This document shows, piece after piece, positions 8,135 to 15,793 of a DNA stretch of 64,000 nt. How positions within the stretch are numbered: position 1 is the stretch's first letter; the number at the start of each line of letters is the position of its first letter. The translations under genes were made by a program, and so were the position numbers. This DNA comes from Myceligenerans indicum (GTDB taxonomy: Bacteria; Actinomycetota; Actinomycetes; Actinomycetales; Cellulomonadaceae). The notes beneath the pieces are model-generated. The model did not search any database. It was not told the DNA's origin and worked only from the letters and a program-made list of their open reading frames with translations. Location: positions 62,001 to 126,000 of the forward strand of contig NZ_JABBYC010000008.1 in the NCBI RefSeq assembly GCF_016742955.1, given 5' to 3'.

Positions 8135-8153
8135 CCATCGTTACTGTTGATGG
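8135..8153. promoter_or_regulatory. Short inverted repeat upstream of the amino-acid importer
   Basis: CCATC and GATGG arms around a 9-base AT-rich centre lie 79 bases before the binding-protein gene, in a locally AT-rich patch. It could be an operator in the divergent promoter region, but the evidence is weak. Confidence 0.25.
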
Positions 8154-8231
8154 CAAACATCCGTGGACCTGATACGAGGTCGCGGAGGACGCGCGGAACC
8201 CCGCGCACCCGACGACCCGAAAGGCCCGCAC

Positions 8232-9023
8232 ATGACCCGCATCCGCGCCCTCGCCACGGCCGCGACCGCCTCGGTCGCCCTCCTGGCACTCGCCGCCTGC
8301 ACCTCCGGCAGCTCCGGCGACGACGACGGCACCGGGCTGGTCACCGACGGCACGCTGACCGTGGCGACCGAGGGCACCTACCGCCCGTTCAGCTACCACG
8401 ACGACTCGGACACGCTGGTGGGATACGACGTGGAGGTGGCCGAGGCCGTCGCGCAGAAGCTGGACCTGCAGGTCGAGTTCGCCGAGACCCAGTGGGACGC
8501 GATCTTCGCGGGGCTCGACGCCGGGCGGTTCGACACCATCGCCAACCAGGTCACCGTCACGCCGGAACGTGAGGACCAGTACGCGTTCAGCGCTCCCTAC
8601 ACCGTGTCGCGCGGAGCGGTCATCGTCACGGCGGACAACGACGACGTCAACTCGTTCGAGGACCTTGCCGGCAGGACCACGGCACAGTCCCTGACCAGCA
8701 ACTGGCGCGAGCTCGCGGAGTCCTCGGGCGCGAAGATCGAGAACGTCGAGGGCTGGGCGCAGTCCATCTCGCTGCTGCGGGACGGACGGGTGGACGCCAC
8801 CATCAACGACACCCTCACCTTCCTCGACTACGTGAACGAGAACGGCGACTCCGGCCTCAAGATCGCCGCCGAGACCGACGAGACCTCCGAGTCGGCGTTC
8901 GTGGTCACCCCGGAGCACCAGGCGCTGGCCGACCAGATCTCCGGCGCACTCGACGAGCTCCGTGCGGACGGCACGCTGACGGCGCTCAGCGAGAAGTACT
9001 TCGGCGACGACGTCTCCGAATAA
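8232..9023 (+). CDS. ABC transporter substrate-binding lipoprotein, polar amino acid (family 3)
   Basis: A 263-residue extracellular solute-binding lipoprotein. A signal sequence ends in the lipobox LALAAC (Cys20), then a Ser/Gly/Asp tether. The mature part is a family 3 binding fold (LTVATEGTYRPFSYHDD, GYDVEVAEAVAQKL, WDAIFAGLDAGRFDTIANQVTVTPER) resembling cystine or glutamine binders. It captures an amino acid and passes it to the permease/ATPase encoded next. ATG 8232 has GAAAGG 8 bases upstream. The permease GTG follows its TAA with no gap. Confidence 0.93.
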   Translation: MTRIRALATAATASVALLALAACTSGSSGDDDGTGLVTDGTLTVATEGTYRPFSYHDDSDTLVGYDVEVAEAVAQKLDLQVEFAETQWDAIFAGLDAGRFDTIANQVTVTPEREDQYAFSAPYTVSRGAVIVTADNDDVNSFEDLAGRTTAQSLTSNWRELAESSGAKIENVEGWAQSISLLRDGRVDATINDTLTFLDYVNENGDSGLKIAAETDETSESAFVVTPEHQALADQISGALDELRADGTLTALSEKYFGDDVSE

Positions 9024-9686
9024 GTGGACTGGGAGCTCGCCCGGGAGGCGTTCTGGCCGATCCTGTCCGGGGGCCTGACCGGAACCATCCCGCTGACACT
9101 GGTCTCGTTCGCCATCGGGCTGGTGATCGCACTGGTCGTGGCGCTGCTGCGGCTGTCGTCGAACGTGGTCCTCGCCTGGATCGGCACCGCCTACGTCTCG
9201 GTCATCCGTGGCACGCCGCTGCTGGTGCAGCTGTTCATCGTGTTCTACGGCCTGCCCAACCTGGGGATCGTCGTCGACCCATGGCCGAGCGCCATCGTCG
9301 CGTTCTCGATGAATGTGGGCGGCTACGCGGCCGAGATCGTGCGGGCCGCGATCCTGTCCGTCCCGCGCGGGCAGTGGGAGGCCGGGTACACGATCGGTAT
9401 GGGGACCACGCGGACCCTGCGCCGGATCGTGCTGCCCCAGGCCGCGCGGGTGTCGGTGCCGCCGCTGTCGAACACGTTCATCTCCCTGGTGAAGGACACG
9501 TCGCTGGCCTCGACCATCCTGGTGACCGAGCAGTTCCGCAAGGCTCAGGAGATCGCCGCCAGCCACCCTGACCAGCTCATGCTGCTCTACCTGGAGGCGG
9601 CGCTGATCTACTGGATCTTCTGCACCGTCCTCGCGGCCGGACAGCGCGCGATCGAGAAGAGGCTGGACCGCTATGTCGCCCACTGA
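9024..9686 (+). CDS. Polar amino-acid ABC transporter permease
   Basis: A 220-residue His/Glu/Gln/Arg-type permease with about five membrane segments. The EAA cytoplasmic motif is visible as QWEAGYTIGMGTTRTLRRIVLPQA. The start is GTG immediately after the binding-protein TAA, so translation is probably coupled. The end overlaps the ATPase gene by 14 bases. The usual family length and the surrounding genes make the assignment firm; the exact amino acid is not known, though cystine is a reasonable guess from the TcyB-like pattern. Confidence 0.93.
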   Translation: MDWELAREAFWPILSGGLTGTIPLTLVSFAIGLVIALVVALLRLSSNVVLAWIGTAYVSVIRGTPLLVQLFIVFYGLPNLGIVVDPWPSAIVAFSMNVGGYAAEIVRAAILSVPRGQWEAGYTIGMGTTRTLRRIVLPQAARVSVPPLSNTFISLVKDTSLASTILVTEQFRKAQEIAASHPDQLMLLYLEAALIYWIFCTVLAAGQRAIEKRLDRYVAH

Positions 9687-10560
9687 AGGAGCCGGTACCG
9701 AACCGAACGGGACCCCGGACGTGCTGGAGCCGGGTGGGGGCGCCCGGCCCGGCACGCCGCTGCTCACCGTACGGGGGCTGCACAAGTCGTTCGGGGACAA
9801 CAGCGTGCTGCGCGGCATCGACCTCGACGTGCGCCGCGGAAGCGTCACCGCACTGATCGGGCCGTCGGGTTCCGGCAAGACGACGCTGCTGCGCTCGCTC
9901 AACGGCCTGTCCATCCCCGATGCGGGGAGGATCACGGCCGCGCCCTCGGCACACCCGTCCGGGGACCCGGGGACGAAGACGGAGGGCGGCGACGCCCCGC
10001 TGACGCTGGACTTCTCCCGGAAGACCACCAAGCGACAGCGCTTCGCCCTGCGGGACCGCTCGGCGATGGTCTTCCAGCAGCACAACCTGTTCCCGCATCG
10101 CACGGTGCTGCAGAACGTCATCGAGGGTCCCGTCCAGGTCCAGCGCGTCGCACGGGCCGACGCCGTCGAGCGCGCGACGGAGCTGCTGGAGCGTGTGGGG
10201 CTCGGCGAGAAGCGCGACGCCTACCCGCACGAGCTGTCCGGCGGGCAGCAGCAGCGGGTGGGAATCGTGCGGGCGCTCGCGCTCCGACCGGAGCTGCTGC
10301 TGTTCGACGAGCCGACGTCGGCCCTCGACCCCGAGCTCGTCGGTGAGGTGCTGACCGTGATGAAGGAGCTCGCGGACGAGGGCTGGACCATGGTGGTGGT
10401 CACGCACGAGCTGCAGTTCGCGCGGGCGGTGGCCGACGAGGTGCTGTTCCTCGACGGCGGGCACGTCGTCGAACGCGGTGCCCCACGCCAGCTGTTCCGT
10501 GAGCCGCGCGAGGAGCGCACCCGGCAGTTCCTGCACCGGCTGCTGCACCCGATGGAGTGA
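9673..10560 (+). CDS. Polar amino-acid ABC transporter ATP-binding protein
   Basis: A 295-residue ABC ATPase with Walker A GPSGSGKTT, Q-loop MVFQQHNLFPHRTV, signature LSGGQQQR, Walker B LLLFDEPTSALD and the switch His in VVVTHE. It powers the importer encoded upstream. The family is usually about 245 residues. The extra length is an N-terminal Gly/Pro tail and an insertion of about 35 residues (95-130) between Walker A and the Q-loop. The insertion looks like a spacer rather than a domain. Confidence 0.93.
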   Translation: MSPTEGAGTEPNGTPDVLEPGGGARPGTPLLTVRGLHKSFGDNSVLRGIDLDVRRGSVTALIGPSGSGKTTLLRSLNGLSIPDAGRITAAPSAHPSGDPGTKTEGGDAPLTLDFSRKTTKRQRFALRDRSAMVFQQHNLFPHRTVLQNVIEGPVQVQRVARADAVERATELLERVGLGEKRDAYPHELSGGQQQRVGIVRALALRPELLLFDEPTSALDPELVGEVLTVMKELADEGWTMVVVTHELQFARAVADEVLFLDGGHVVERGAPRQLFREPREERTRQFLHRLLHPME

Positions 10561-10565
10561 AGGAG

Positions 10566-10585
10566 GCCGCGGGGTGGTCCGCGGC
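10566..10585 (+). terminator. Hairpin after the amino-acid importer operon
   Basis: A perfect 7-bp stem, GCCGCGG/CCGCGGC, with a 6-base loop begins five bases after the ATPase stop codon. It is a likely intrinsic or Rho-assisted terminator. Confidence 0.5.
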
Positions 10586-10600
10586 CGGCCGAGATTGCGG

Positions 10601-10627
10601 ACTTCACCCGCTCCGAGCGGGTGAAGT
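10601..10627. repeat. Perfect 13-bp inverted repeat around a single base
   Basis: The arms ACTTCACCCGCTC and GAGCGGGTGAAGT are exact reverse complements separated by one C. The loop is too short for a good RNA hairpin, so a protein-binding palindrome or a repeated intergenic element fits better than a second terminator. It lies 95 bases before the alpha-CTD-like gene. Confidence 0.7.
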
Positions 10628-10722
10628 TCGGCGATTTCTATGCCGCGGAGCCGGATTACCTGGTGAGGTTGGGATGCTAGGACCACGGACCCAACGACGC
10701 GAGATGGTACCCAGGATCCCGA

Positions 10723-11166
10723 ATGACTGAAGCAGCTGCGCCCGAGACACCGCCCACCCTGGTGTGGACGGACGCGTTCCCCTGGCTCGTCGGGGTGGCG
10801 GGCCTCGACGCCAACCAGCCCGATCCCCGGTGGTCCGAGCCGATCGCCGCCACCCCGGACTCCGAGGTCCCCGAGGTCGCCCTGGAAGTGGCTCAGCTGG
10901 CCATCCAGCACCGGCCGACGAGTCACATCGGCTCCGTCTTCCCCCGCCTCCCGGACGAGTTGAGCCTCAACAACCTCGACCTTCCGTCACGCCAGCGCAA
11001 CGTGCTGCGGCGTCACGGCCTCGAGACCGCACGCGACCTGGGCACCGTCACGGTCACCGAACTGCTGACCTCCTGGTCCGTGGGCCCCCGCGTGCTGGAG
11101 GGGATCTTCACCGCGCTCGTGGAGGAGTCCCTCGCGTCCGCCATGAGCGGCGCGACCGCGGACTGA
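10723..11166 (+). CDS. Small protein with RNA-polymerase alpha-CTD-like domain
   Basis: A 147-residue protein. The N-terminal 70 residues (acidic, Trp/Pro-rich) are not recognised. Residues 80-137 match the helix-hairpin-helix fold of the RNA polymerase alpha C-terminal domain. Aligned to the E. coli domain, the DNA-contacting Arg265, Asn268 and Lys271 correspond to Arg90, Asn93 and Arg96 in LPSRQRNVLR. Gly296 and Lys298 correspond to Gly121 and Arg123 in WSVGPRVL. This suggests a DNA-binding or transcription-related protein. No sigma or alpha N-terminal domain is present. ATG 10723 has AGGA 10 bases upstream. Alternatively it is a generic helix-hairpin-helix protein. Confidence 0.75.
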   Translation: MTEAAAPETPPTLVWTDAFPWLVGVAGLDANQPDPRWSEPIAATPDSEVPEVALEVAQLAIQHRPTSHIGSVFPRLPDELSLNNLDLPSRQRNVLRRHGLETARDLGTVTVTELLTSWSVGPRVLEGIFTALVEESLASAMSGATAD

Positions 11167-11181
11167 GGCCGCGGGTCGCGT

Positions 11182-12240
11182 TCAGGGGCTCCGGCGCTCA
11201 CGGCGCCAGCGGGCCGGGCTGATGCCGTAGCGGCGACGGAACCGCCTTCCGAGGTAGGCGCCGTCCGTCAGCCCCGTCCGCGCGGCGACGGCGCCGAGGG
11301 GCAGATCCGTCTCCAGGAGAAGCCGGCGAGCCTCGGTCAGACGACGCTCGACGAGCCACTCGCCCAGGGTCCGGCCCGAGCGCTCGCGCACCACGGTGGT
11401 CAGGTGACCCGGCGTGTAGCCGAGCTCACGCGCCACGTCGCCTGCCGACACCGGGTCCCGGAACATCTTCTCCACCTGGTCGAACACCAGGAGCAGCAAC
11501 GGATCCGGCGCTGCCGACGGCGGACCCGGAGCCAGCCTCGCGGAGGCCACGAGGATGCGGGTGAGTCCCGCCACCATCGCCTCCGCCGCACCCGTCCGGT
11601 CGGGGCGTTCGACCTCCTCGACAAGGTCCTCGAACCAGGCGCGCCAGCGTTCCCGCTCCGGGCCCGGCACCGAGACGGTTCCCGGGCCCCGGTCAGCGGC
11701 GCCGCCGGGCCGCGCCCCGTGACCCCGGCCCGCCACCGGAACTCCGCCGGCACCACCGCCCGCGGCCCGTCCACCGAAGAGCCGCAGGAGCGGGTGCCGG
11801 TCCCGGGCGAGCGGTGAGACCGCGCCCAGCGCGGAGACGACGTCCGGCAGGAAGCGCGCCACCCAGGCGAGGCCGTGCTCCGCCAGGTCAGGATCCCCGG
11901 GCTCGATCACCTGGCCCGGGTCCACGCCGAGGACGTCACCGTCTCGCAGGTCATGCCTGGCGCCGTCGATCAGGACCGCAGCGTGGCCCTCGTGGAGGTA
12001 CACCAGGACGTGAAAGTCGTGGATGTGGCGCCCTTGGCGCGCGGTCGTGCCGTCGCGTTCGGCCGCCCCGTGCCGGTCGCCGAGGGCCGACGCGGCGAGC
12101 GCGGGGAGTCCGGGCCGCTCGTCGTGGCCGTACACGGGTGTGCCGTCCGGGCGTACGCGGCGCAGGCTGGTGCCGCCCGTGGGACGTGAACCGTCGCGGA
12201 TCGCCCGTGGTCCCGGCGCGATGCCCGAGGAATCTCCCAT
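11182..12240 (-). CDS. AraC family transcriptional regulator
   Basis: A 352-residue regulator. An N-terminal cupin-like sensing region (RHIHDFHVLVYLHEGHAAVLIDG, DGDVLGVDPGQVIEPGDP) is followed by a Gly/Arg-rich linker and a C-terminal double helix-turn-helix at about 245-345 (DVARELGYTPGHLTTVVRE, LPLGAVAARTGLTDGAYLGR, RRYGISPARWRRE). It probably controls the divergent methyltransferase gene, whose start is 115 bases away. The ligand is unknown. It converges with the alpha-CTD-like gene, 15 bases apart. Confidence 0.9.
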   Translation of the reverse strand: MGDSSGIAPGPRAIRDGSRPTGGTSLRRVRPDGTPVYGHDERPGLPALAASALGDRHGAAERDGTTARQGRHIHDFHVLVYLHEGHAAVLIDGARHDLRDGDVLGVDPGQVIEPGDPDLAEHGLAWVARFLPDVVSALGAVSPLARDRHPLLRLFGGRAAGGGAGGVPVAGRGHGARPGGAADRGPGTVSVPGPERERWRAWFEDLVEEVERPDRTGAAEAMVAGLTRILVASARLAPGPPSAAPDPLLLLVFDQVEKMFRDPVSAGDVARELGYTPGHLTTVVRERSGRTLGEWLVERRLTEARRLLLETDLPLGAVAARTGLTDGAYLGRRFRRRYGISPARWRRERRSP

Positions 12241-12354
12241 ACCGCCGAAGTTCCGTCCTGCCGTGCCGCCCTGCGGCGGCCGATGCTGTCCACAGGAAGC
12301 ATCGCAGGGCGGTCACGCGCCTGCCAACCACGCCCCGCCACGGAGGACCACATC

Positions 12355-13209
12355 ATGAGCACCCGAGCCGACGTCCGCATCGTCGACGGCACCGACCCGA
12401 CCACGGCGGGCCGCAGCTACCTCCCCGGAATGGGGAAGAACTGGCTGACGCCGTTCTTCGACGCCTTCGTGGGACTGATCGGGATGCGTGGGAGGTATGC
12501 CCGGACGGCCGAACTGGCCGGCGTCCGTGACGGGGAGTCCGTGCTGGACGTCGGCTGCGGCACCGGCAGCCTCCTGATGGCCGTCCTCGACACCGCTCCT
12601 GGGGCGAAGGTCACGGGCCTGGACCCGGATCCGCGGGCGCTGGAGATCGCCGCACGGAAACTGCGCCGGGCACGCCGCAAGGGGACCCTGGTACGCGGAT
12701 TCGCCGACCGGCTCCCCGCCGACGACGACAGCGTCGACCACGTGCTCTCCTCCCTGGCGCTGCACCACGTCCCGGAGCGGGATCGCGCGGCATTCGCACG
12801 CGAGGTCGCTCGCGTCCTGCGTCCGGGCGGGAAGGTCACGATCCTCGACATGGGAGGCGGGGAGCCCGGCCCCGGACACCACCCGGACGGCGCGGACCGT
12901 ACCGACGACGCCGCGGCCCGTCCCGGCGGCCAGGACCACGGCGCCGGGCACGGGCACCCGGGCCTCTCCCACCTGCTCGGCCACCTCGCCGCCCCGCTGC
13001 GCCACCGCGGCAGGAGGAGCACCGTGATCGCGGCGAACCTCGGCGACGGCATCCCACGGCTCCTGACGGAAGCAGGCCTGGAGCAGGCCCGCGAGGTCGC
13101 GCACGAGGACTGGCCCATGGGCCGCCTGACCTACGTCCAGGCCGGCCTGCGACAGCGCGGGCCGGCCTCCCTCGCACAGCCCCGGCCCGTCACTCGCCCG
13201 GGTAGCTGA
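12355..13209 (+). CDS. SAM-dependent class I methyltransferase
   Basis: A 284-residue Rossmann-type methyltransferase. Motif I is VLDVGCGTGSLLMAV, followed by GLDPDPRAL (acidic residue binding ribose), FADRLPADDDSVDHVLSSLALHHV and VLRPGGKVTILDMGG, as in the UbiE/Methyltransf_11 group. A His/Gly/Asp-rich insertion (about 168-205) interrupts the region that normally contains beta-6, and may form a metal-binding or flexible loop. Substrate unknown. ATG 12355 has GGAGG 8 bases upstream. The last 20 bases overlap the convergent oxidoreductase gene. Divergent AraC regulator is the likely controller. Confidence 0.88.
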   Translation: MSTRADVRIVDGTDPTTAGRSYLPGMGKNWLTPFFDAFVGLIGMRGRYARTAELAGVRDGESVLDVGCGTGSLLMAVLDTAPGAKVTGLDPDPRALEIAARKLRRARRKGTLVRGFADRLPADDDSVDHVLSSLALHHVPERDRAAFAREVARVLRPGGKVTILDMGGGEPGPGHHPDGADRTDDAAARPGGQDHGAGHGHPGLSHLLGHLAAPLRHRGRRSTVIAANLGDGIPRLLTEAGLEQAREVAHEDWPMGRLTYVQAGLRQRGPASLAQPRPVTRPGS

Positions 13210-14176
13210 GCCCGATCTGGTCGCGGATCTCGTCGAGCGTCCCCATGATTCCCACGGTCTGGGCCAGCGGCAGGATGTCGCCGTCCGTCCGGCCCTCGGC
13301 GATCAGCCGCTCGGCCTCCAGGGCCTGGAAGTGCATGCCGCGCCCGGTGACCCTGCCCTCGCTCGTGTACTCCTCCGTCACGGCACCGTCGGTGTCGTAG
13401 ACGCGGAACGACGTCGGCGTGAACCACCACGGGTCGATGTCGATCCGCCCATCGGTCCCGAGGATGGACGCCGTGACGGGCCCCCGGGTGTCCGACGCCG
13501 AGATCGTGGTGGCCATGCGGCCGGCGTCGTACCCGAAGATCGTCGCGACGGTGGCGTCCGCGCCGGCCTCCTTGAACGTGGCGTGCGACTGGATGGTGAG
13601 CGGCTCGCCGAACACGTCCCAGGTGAGGGAGATCGGGTAGATCCCCAGGTCGAGCAGTGACCCGCCGCCGAGCTCGAGCGCGTTGATGCGGTGGCCGGGG
13701 TCATCGGGAAGGTCCTGGCAGTGGTCCGCCATGACCGTGCGGACCTCGCCGAGAGCGCCCGACGCGAGGATCTCCCGGATACGCGACATGTGCGGCAGGT
13801 AGCGCGTCCACATCGCCTCCATCGCGAGGAGGCCCTTGGACGCGGCGAGCTCGGCGATGCCCTGCGCCTCGCGGCGGTTCAGCGCGAACGGCTTCTCCAC
13901 CAGCACGTGCTTGCCGGCGTTCAGTACCAGCGCCGCATCCTCGGCGTGCATGGGATGCGGGGTCGCGACGTAGACGATGTCGACCTCGGGGTCCGCCACG
14001 AGTTCCTCGTAGGAGCCGTGGGCGTGCGGGATACCGAACTCGTCCGCGAAGGCCTTCGCCTTGTCCGCGGAGCGGGAGCCGACCGCCTGCACGCTGAAAT
14101 CGTTTGCCATCAAGTCGCTCGTGAAGGCGTGCGCGATGCCGCCCGTGGCGAGAATGCCCCAACGCAGGTGTGTCAT
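13190..14176 (-). CDS. Gfo/Idh/MocA family oxidoreductase
   Basis: A 328-residue NAD(P)-dependent dehydrogenase. The Rossmann fold begins at GILATGGIAHAF, AVGSRS marks the cofactor-specificity strand, and the family motif EKP is at 94-96 (HVLVEKPFALN). The C-terminal part (GGGSLLDLGIYPISLTWDVFGEP) is the usual alpha/beta catalytic domain. Members oxidise sugars, inositols or trans-dihydrodiols; the substrate is open. It starts 10 bases after the stop of the MFS gene and is probably cotranscribed with it. Confidence 0.92.
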   Translation of the reverse strand: MTHLRWGILATGGIAHAFTSDLMANDFSVQAVGSRSADKAKAFADEFGIPHAHGSYEELVADPEVDIVYVATPHPMHAEDAALVLNAGKHVLVEKPFALNRREAQGIAELAASKGLLAMEAMWTRYLPHMSRIREILASGALGEVRTVMADHCQDLPDDPGHRINALELGGGSLLDLGIYPISLTWDVFGEPLTIQSHATFKEAGADATVATIFGYDAGRMATTISASDTRGPVTASILGTDGRIDIDPWWFTPTSFRVYDTDGAVTEEYTSEGRVTGRGMHFQALEAERLIAEGRTDGDILPLAQTVGIMGTLDEIRDQIGLSYPGE

Positions 14177-14186
14177 ATGTCCGAGC

Positions 14187-15410
14187 CTAGTCCGGCACGA
14201 CAGGGGTCGCCGCCGCGTCTCTCCGGACGTACCGCATGTCCCAAAGCGTCAGCGCCAGCGCCGCGAGGGCGAAGACGGCTCCCGCCAGAGGGATGAGCTG
14301 CGGGCCCCAGGTGGCGACGACGAACGCACCGAGCGCCGCACCGGAACCGATCCCGACGTTGAAGACCACACTGGACAGGGCGGTCGCCATCTCCGTGGCT
14401 CCGGGCGCCACCTGCATCGCGAGATGGGCCGCCACCGGCGGGACGAGGCTGAACGTCATCCCGAACAGCAGCATGCCCACGACGGCGAGCCCCGGCGCCG
14501 CTCCGAGGAGCTGGAGCACCAGCAGGAAGACCCCCACCCCCGCCGCACCACCGGCCAGCGTCCACCACGGCCACCGATCCAGCACCAGGCCCGCCAGCAG
14601 CGTCCCGCCGAGGCCGGCGGCCCCGCTGGCCAGCAGCAGCAGCGACAGCCACCGGGCGTCGAAGCCCGCCACCTCCAGCAGGAACTGGGTGATGAACGTG
14701 ATCCAGGCGAACGCCCCGGTGACGAGCAGGAACGTCACCACGAGCAGGACGACGAAACGGCGCCGGTCCGGGTGGGTCCCGCGCGAGGTGTCGTCCCTGG
14801 CCTGCGAACCGTCCGGCATCGTCAGCAGGATCGCCGCGCATGCGATGGCGCTGATCGCCGCCATGACGAGGAACGGCATGCGCCAGGTGGTCAGCTGCCC
14901 CAGCCAGGTGCCGAACGGGACGCCGAGCATGGGCCCGAGCGAGTTCCCGATCGCCACGCGCGCGATCATCTTGCCGCGCACCTCGCGAGGGAACATGCTC
15001 GCGGCCGCAGGCATGACGATCGCCCAGAACAGCGCCTGCCCGAGCGCGGTCACGACGCGGGCGCCCAGCAGATCCGCATAGCCCACGGCGAACGCGGACC
15101 AGGTCAGCCCCACCGCGCAGACCGCCGTCGTCATCGCGAGGACGACGCGGCGGCTGAGGCGCCGTGTCAGCTGCGCCAGCGGCACGGTCGCGACGACCAC
15201 GACGGCCGCGTACACGGTCACGAGCAGCCCCACCTGAGATGTGGTGCGTCCCAGATCCGGGGCCATGATCGTGAGCAGGCCGCCGGGAAGGCTCTCCGCC
15301 GTCACGAACAAGAAGGCCGACGTGGACAGGGCGATCAGCGCCACGACGGCACGGCGCCGCGCGGACCGCTGGTCGAGGGAGGGAGCCGGGGTGGCAACGT
15401 CTGATCGCAT
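14187..15410 (-). CDS. MFS transporter (DHA1-type)
   Basis: A 407-residue, 12-helix major facilitator. The N-terminal half has the loop 2-3 pattern LAQLTRRLSRRVV and the exporter-type motif GNSLGPMLGVPFGTWLG in helix 5; a basic cytoplasmic loop at about 200-215 separates the halves. The sequence resembles sugar-efflux or drug-efflux DHA1 proteins such as AraJ/CmlA. The ATG at 15410 has no clear ribosome site. A GTG further upstream (about 15452) with a GGTGG sequence before it is an alternative. Pairing with the Gfo/Idh/MocA dehydrogenase suggests a sugar or polyol link. Confidence 0.88.
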   Translation of the reverse strand: MRSDVATPAPSLDQRSARRRAVVALIALSTSAFLFVTAESLPGGLLTIMAPDLGRTTSQVGLLVTVYAAVVVVATVPLAQLTRRLSRRVVLAMTTAVCAVGLTWSAFAVGYADLLGARVVTALGQALFWAIVMPAAASMFPREVRGKMIARVAIGNSLGPMLGVPFGTWLGQLTTWRMPFLVMAAISAIACAAILLTMPDGSQARDDTSRGTHPDRRRFVVLLVVTFLLVTGAFAWITFITQFLLEVAGFDARWLSLLLLASGAAGLGGTLLAGLVLDRWPWWTLAGGAAGVGVFLLVLQLLGAAPGLAVVGMLLFGMTFSLVPPVAAHLAMQVAPGATEMATALSSVVFNVGIGSGAALGAFVVATWGPQLIPLAGAVFALAALALTLWDMRYVRRDAAATPVVPD

Positions 15411-15793
15411 CGATTCGATAGTTTGCCATATCGTCGCAACCGTTTTTCCCACGCTTCCACCGCGCGGACGCCCGCTAAAGACGGGCGAAATAGCAATTCT
15501 GGCGGGATTCCGCCACATGTGGTGGCGGGAATCCGCCGGTTTTGCTTTGACTTATCATCCAGTAGTGTGCCGCACGCAACATTCCTGAAATGGAACGGTG
15601 ATTGAGTCATCGGTCGGACGTCGAAGTCCTGACAGATGACTCGACGCCAGGAACCCCCGGCTCGGTCGGACACTCCGGTCTTCGCGGGGTCGAGGCCTGA
15701 TCACGGCAGCCCGCCGTGGCGGCGCCACGCCCCCCGGGCACCGCTGTGCCCGCCCTCCTGCGAGCCGGGGGCACTCACACCCCGGAGGAATCG
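15411..15793. other. Intergenic region between MFS and M6 protease genes
   Basis: A 383-base divergent regulatory region, more AT-rich than its neighbours between 15411 and 15600. It holds a small hairpin around 15470-15487, the twin palindromes at 15501-15537 and a TTGACT (about 15547) that could be a -35 box. No gene is supported; readings on either strand lack codon bias. Confidence 0.6.
15501..15537. promoter_or_regulatory. Twin palindromes GGCGG-N4-CCGCC, centres 23 bp apart
   Basis: GGCGGGATTCCGCC (15501-15514) and GGCGGGAATCCGCC (15524-15537) are two near-identical 5-bp inverted repeats with GATT and GAAT centres. They flank ACATGTGGT, and the whole block is itself close to a larger palindrome. 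Two operator half-units on nearly the same helix face is one reading; a transcript hairpin is the other. Confidence 0.45.
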
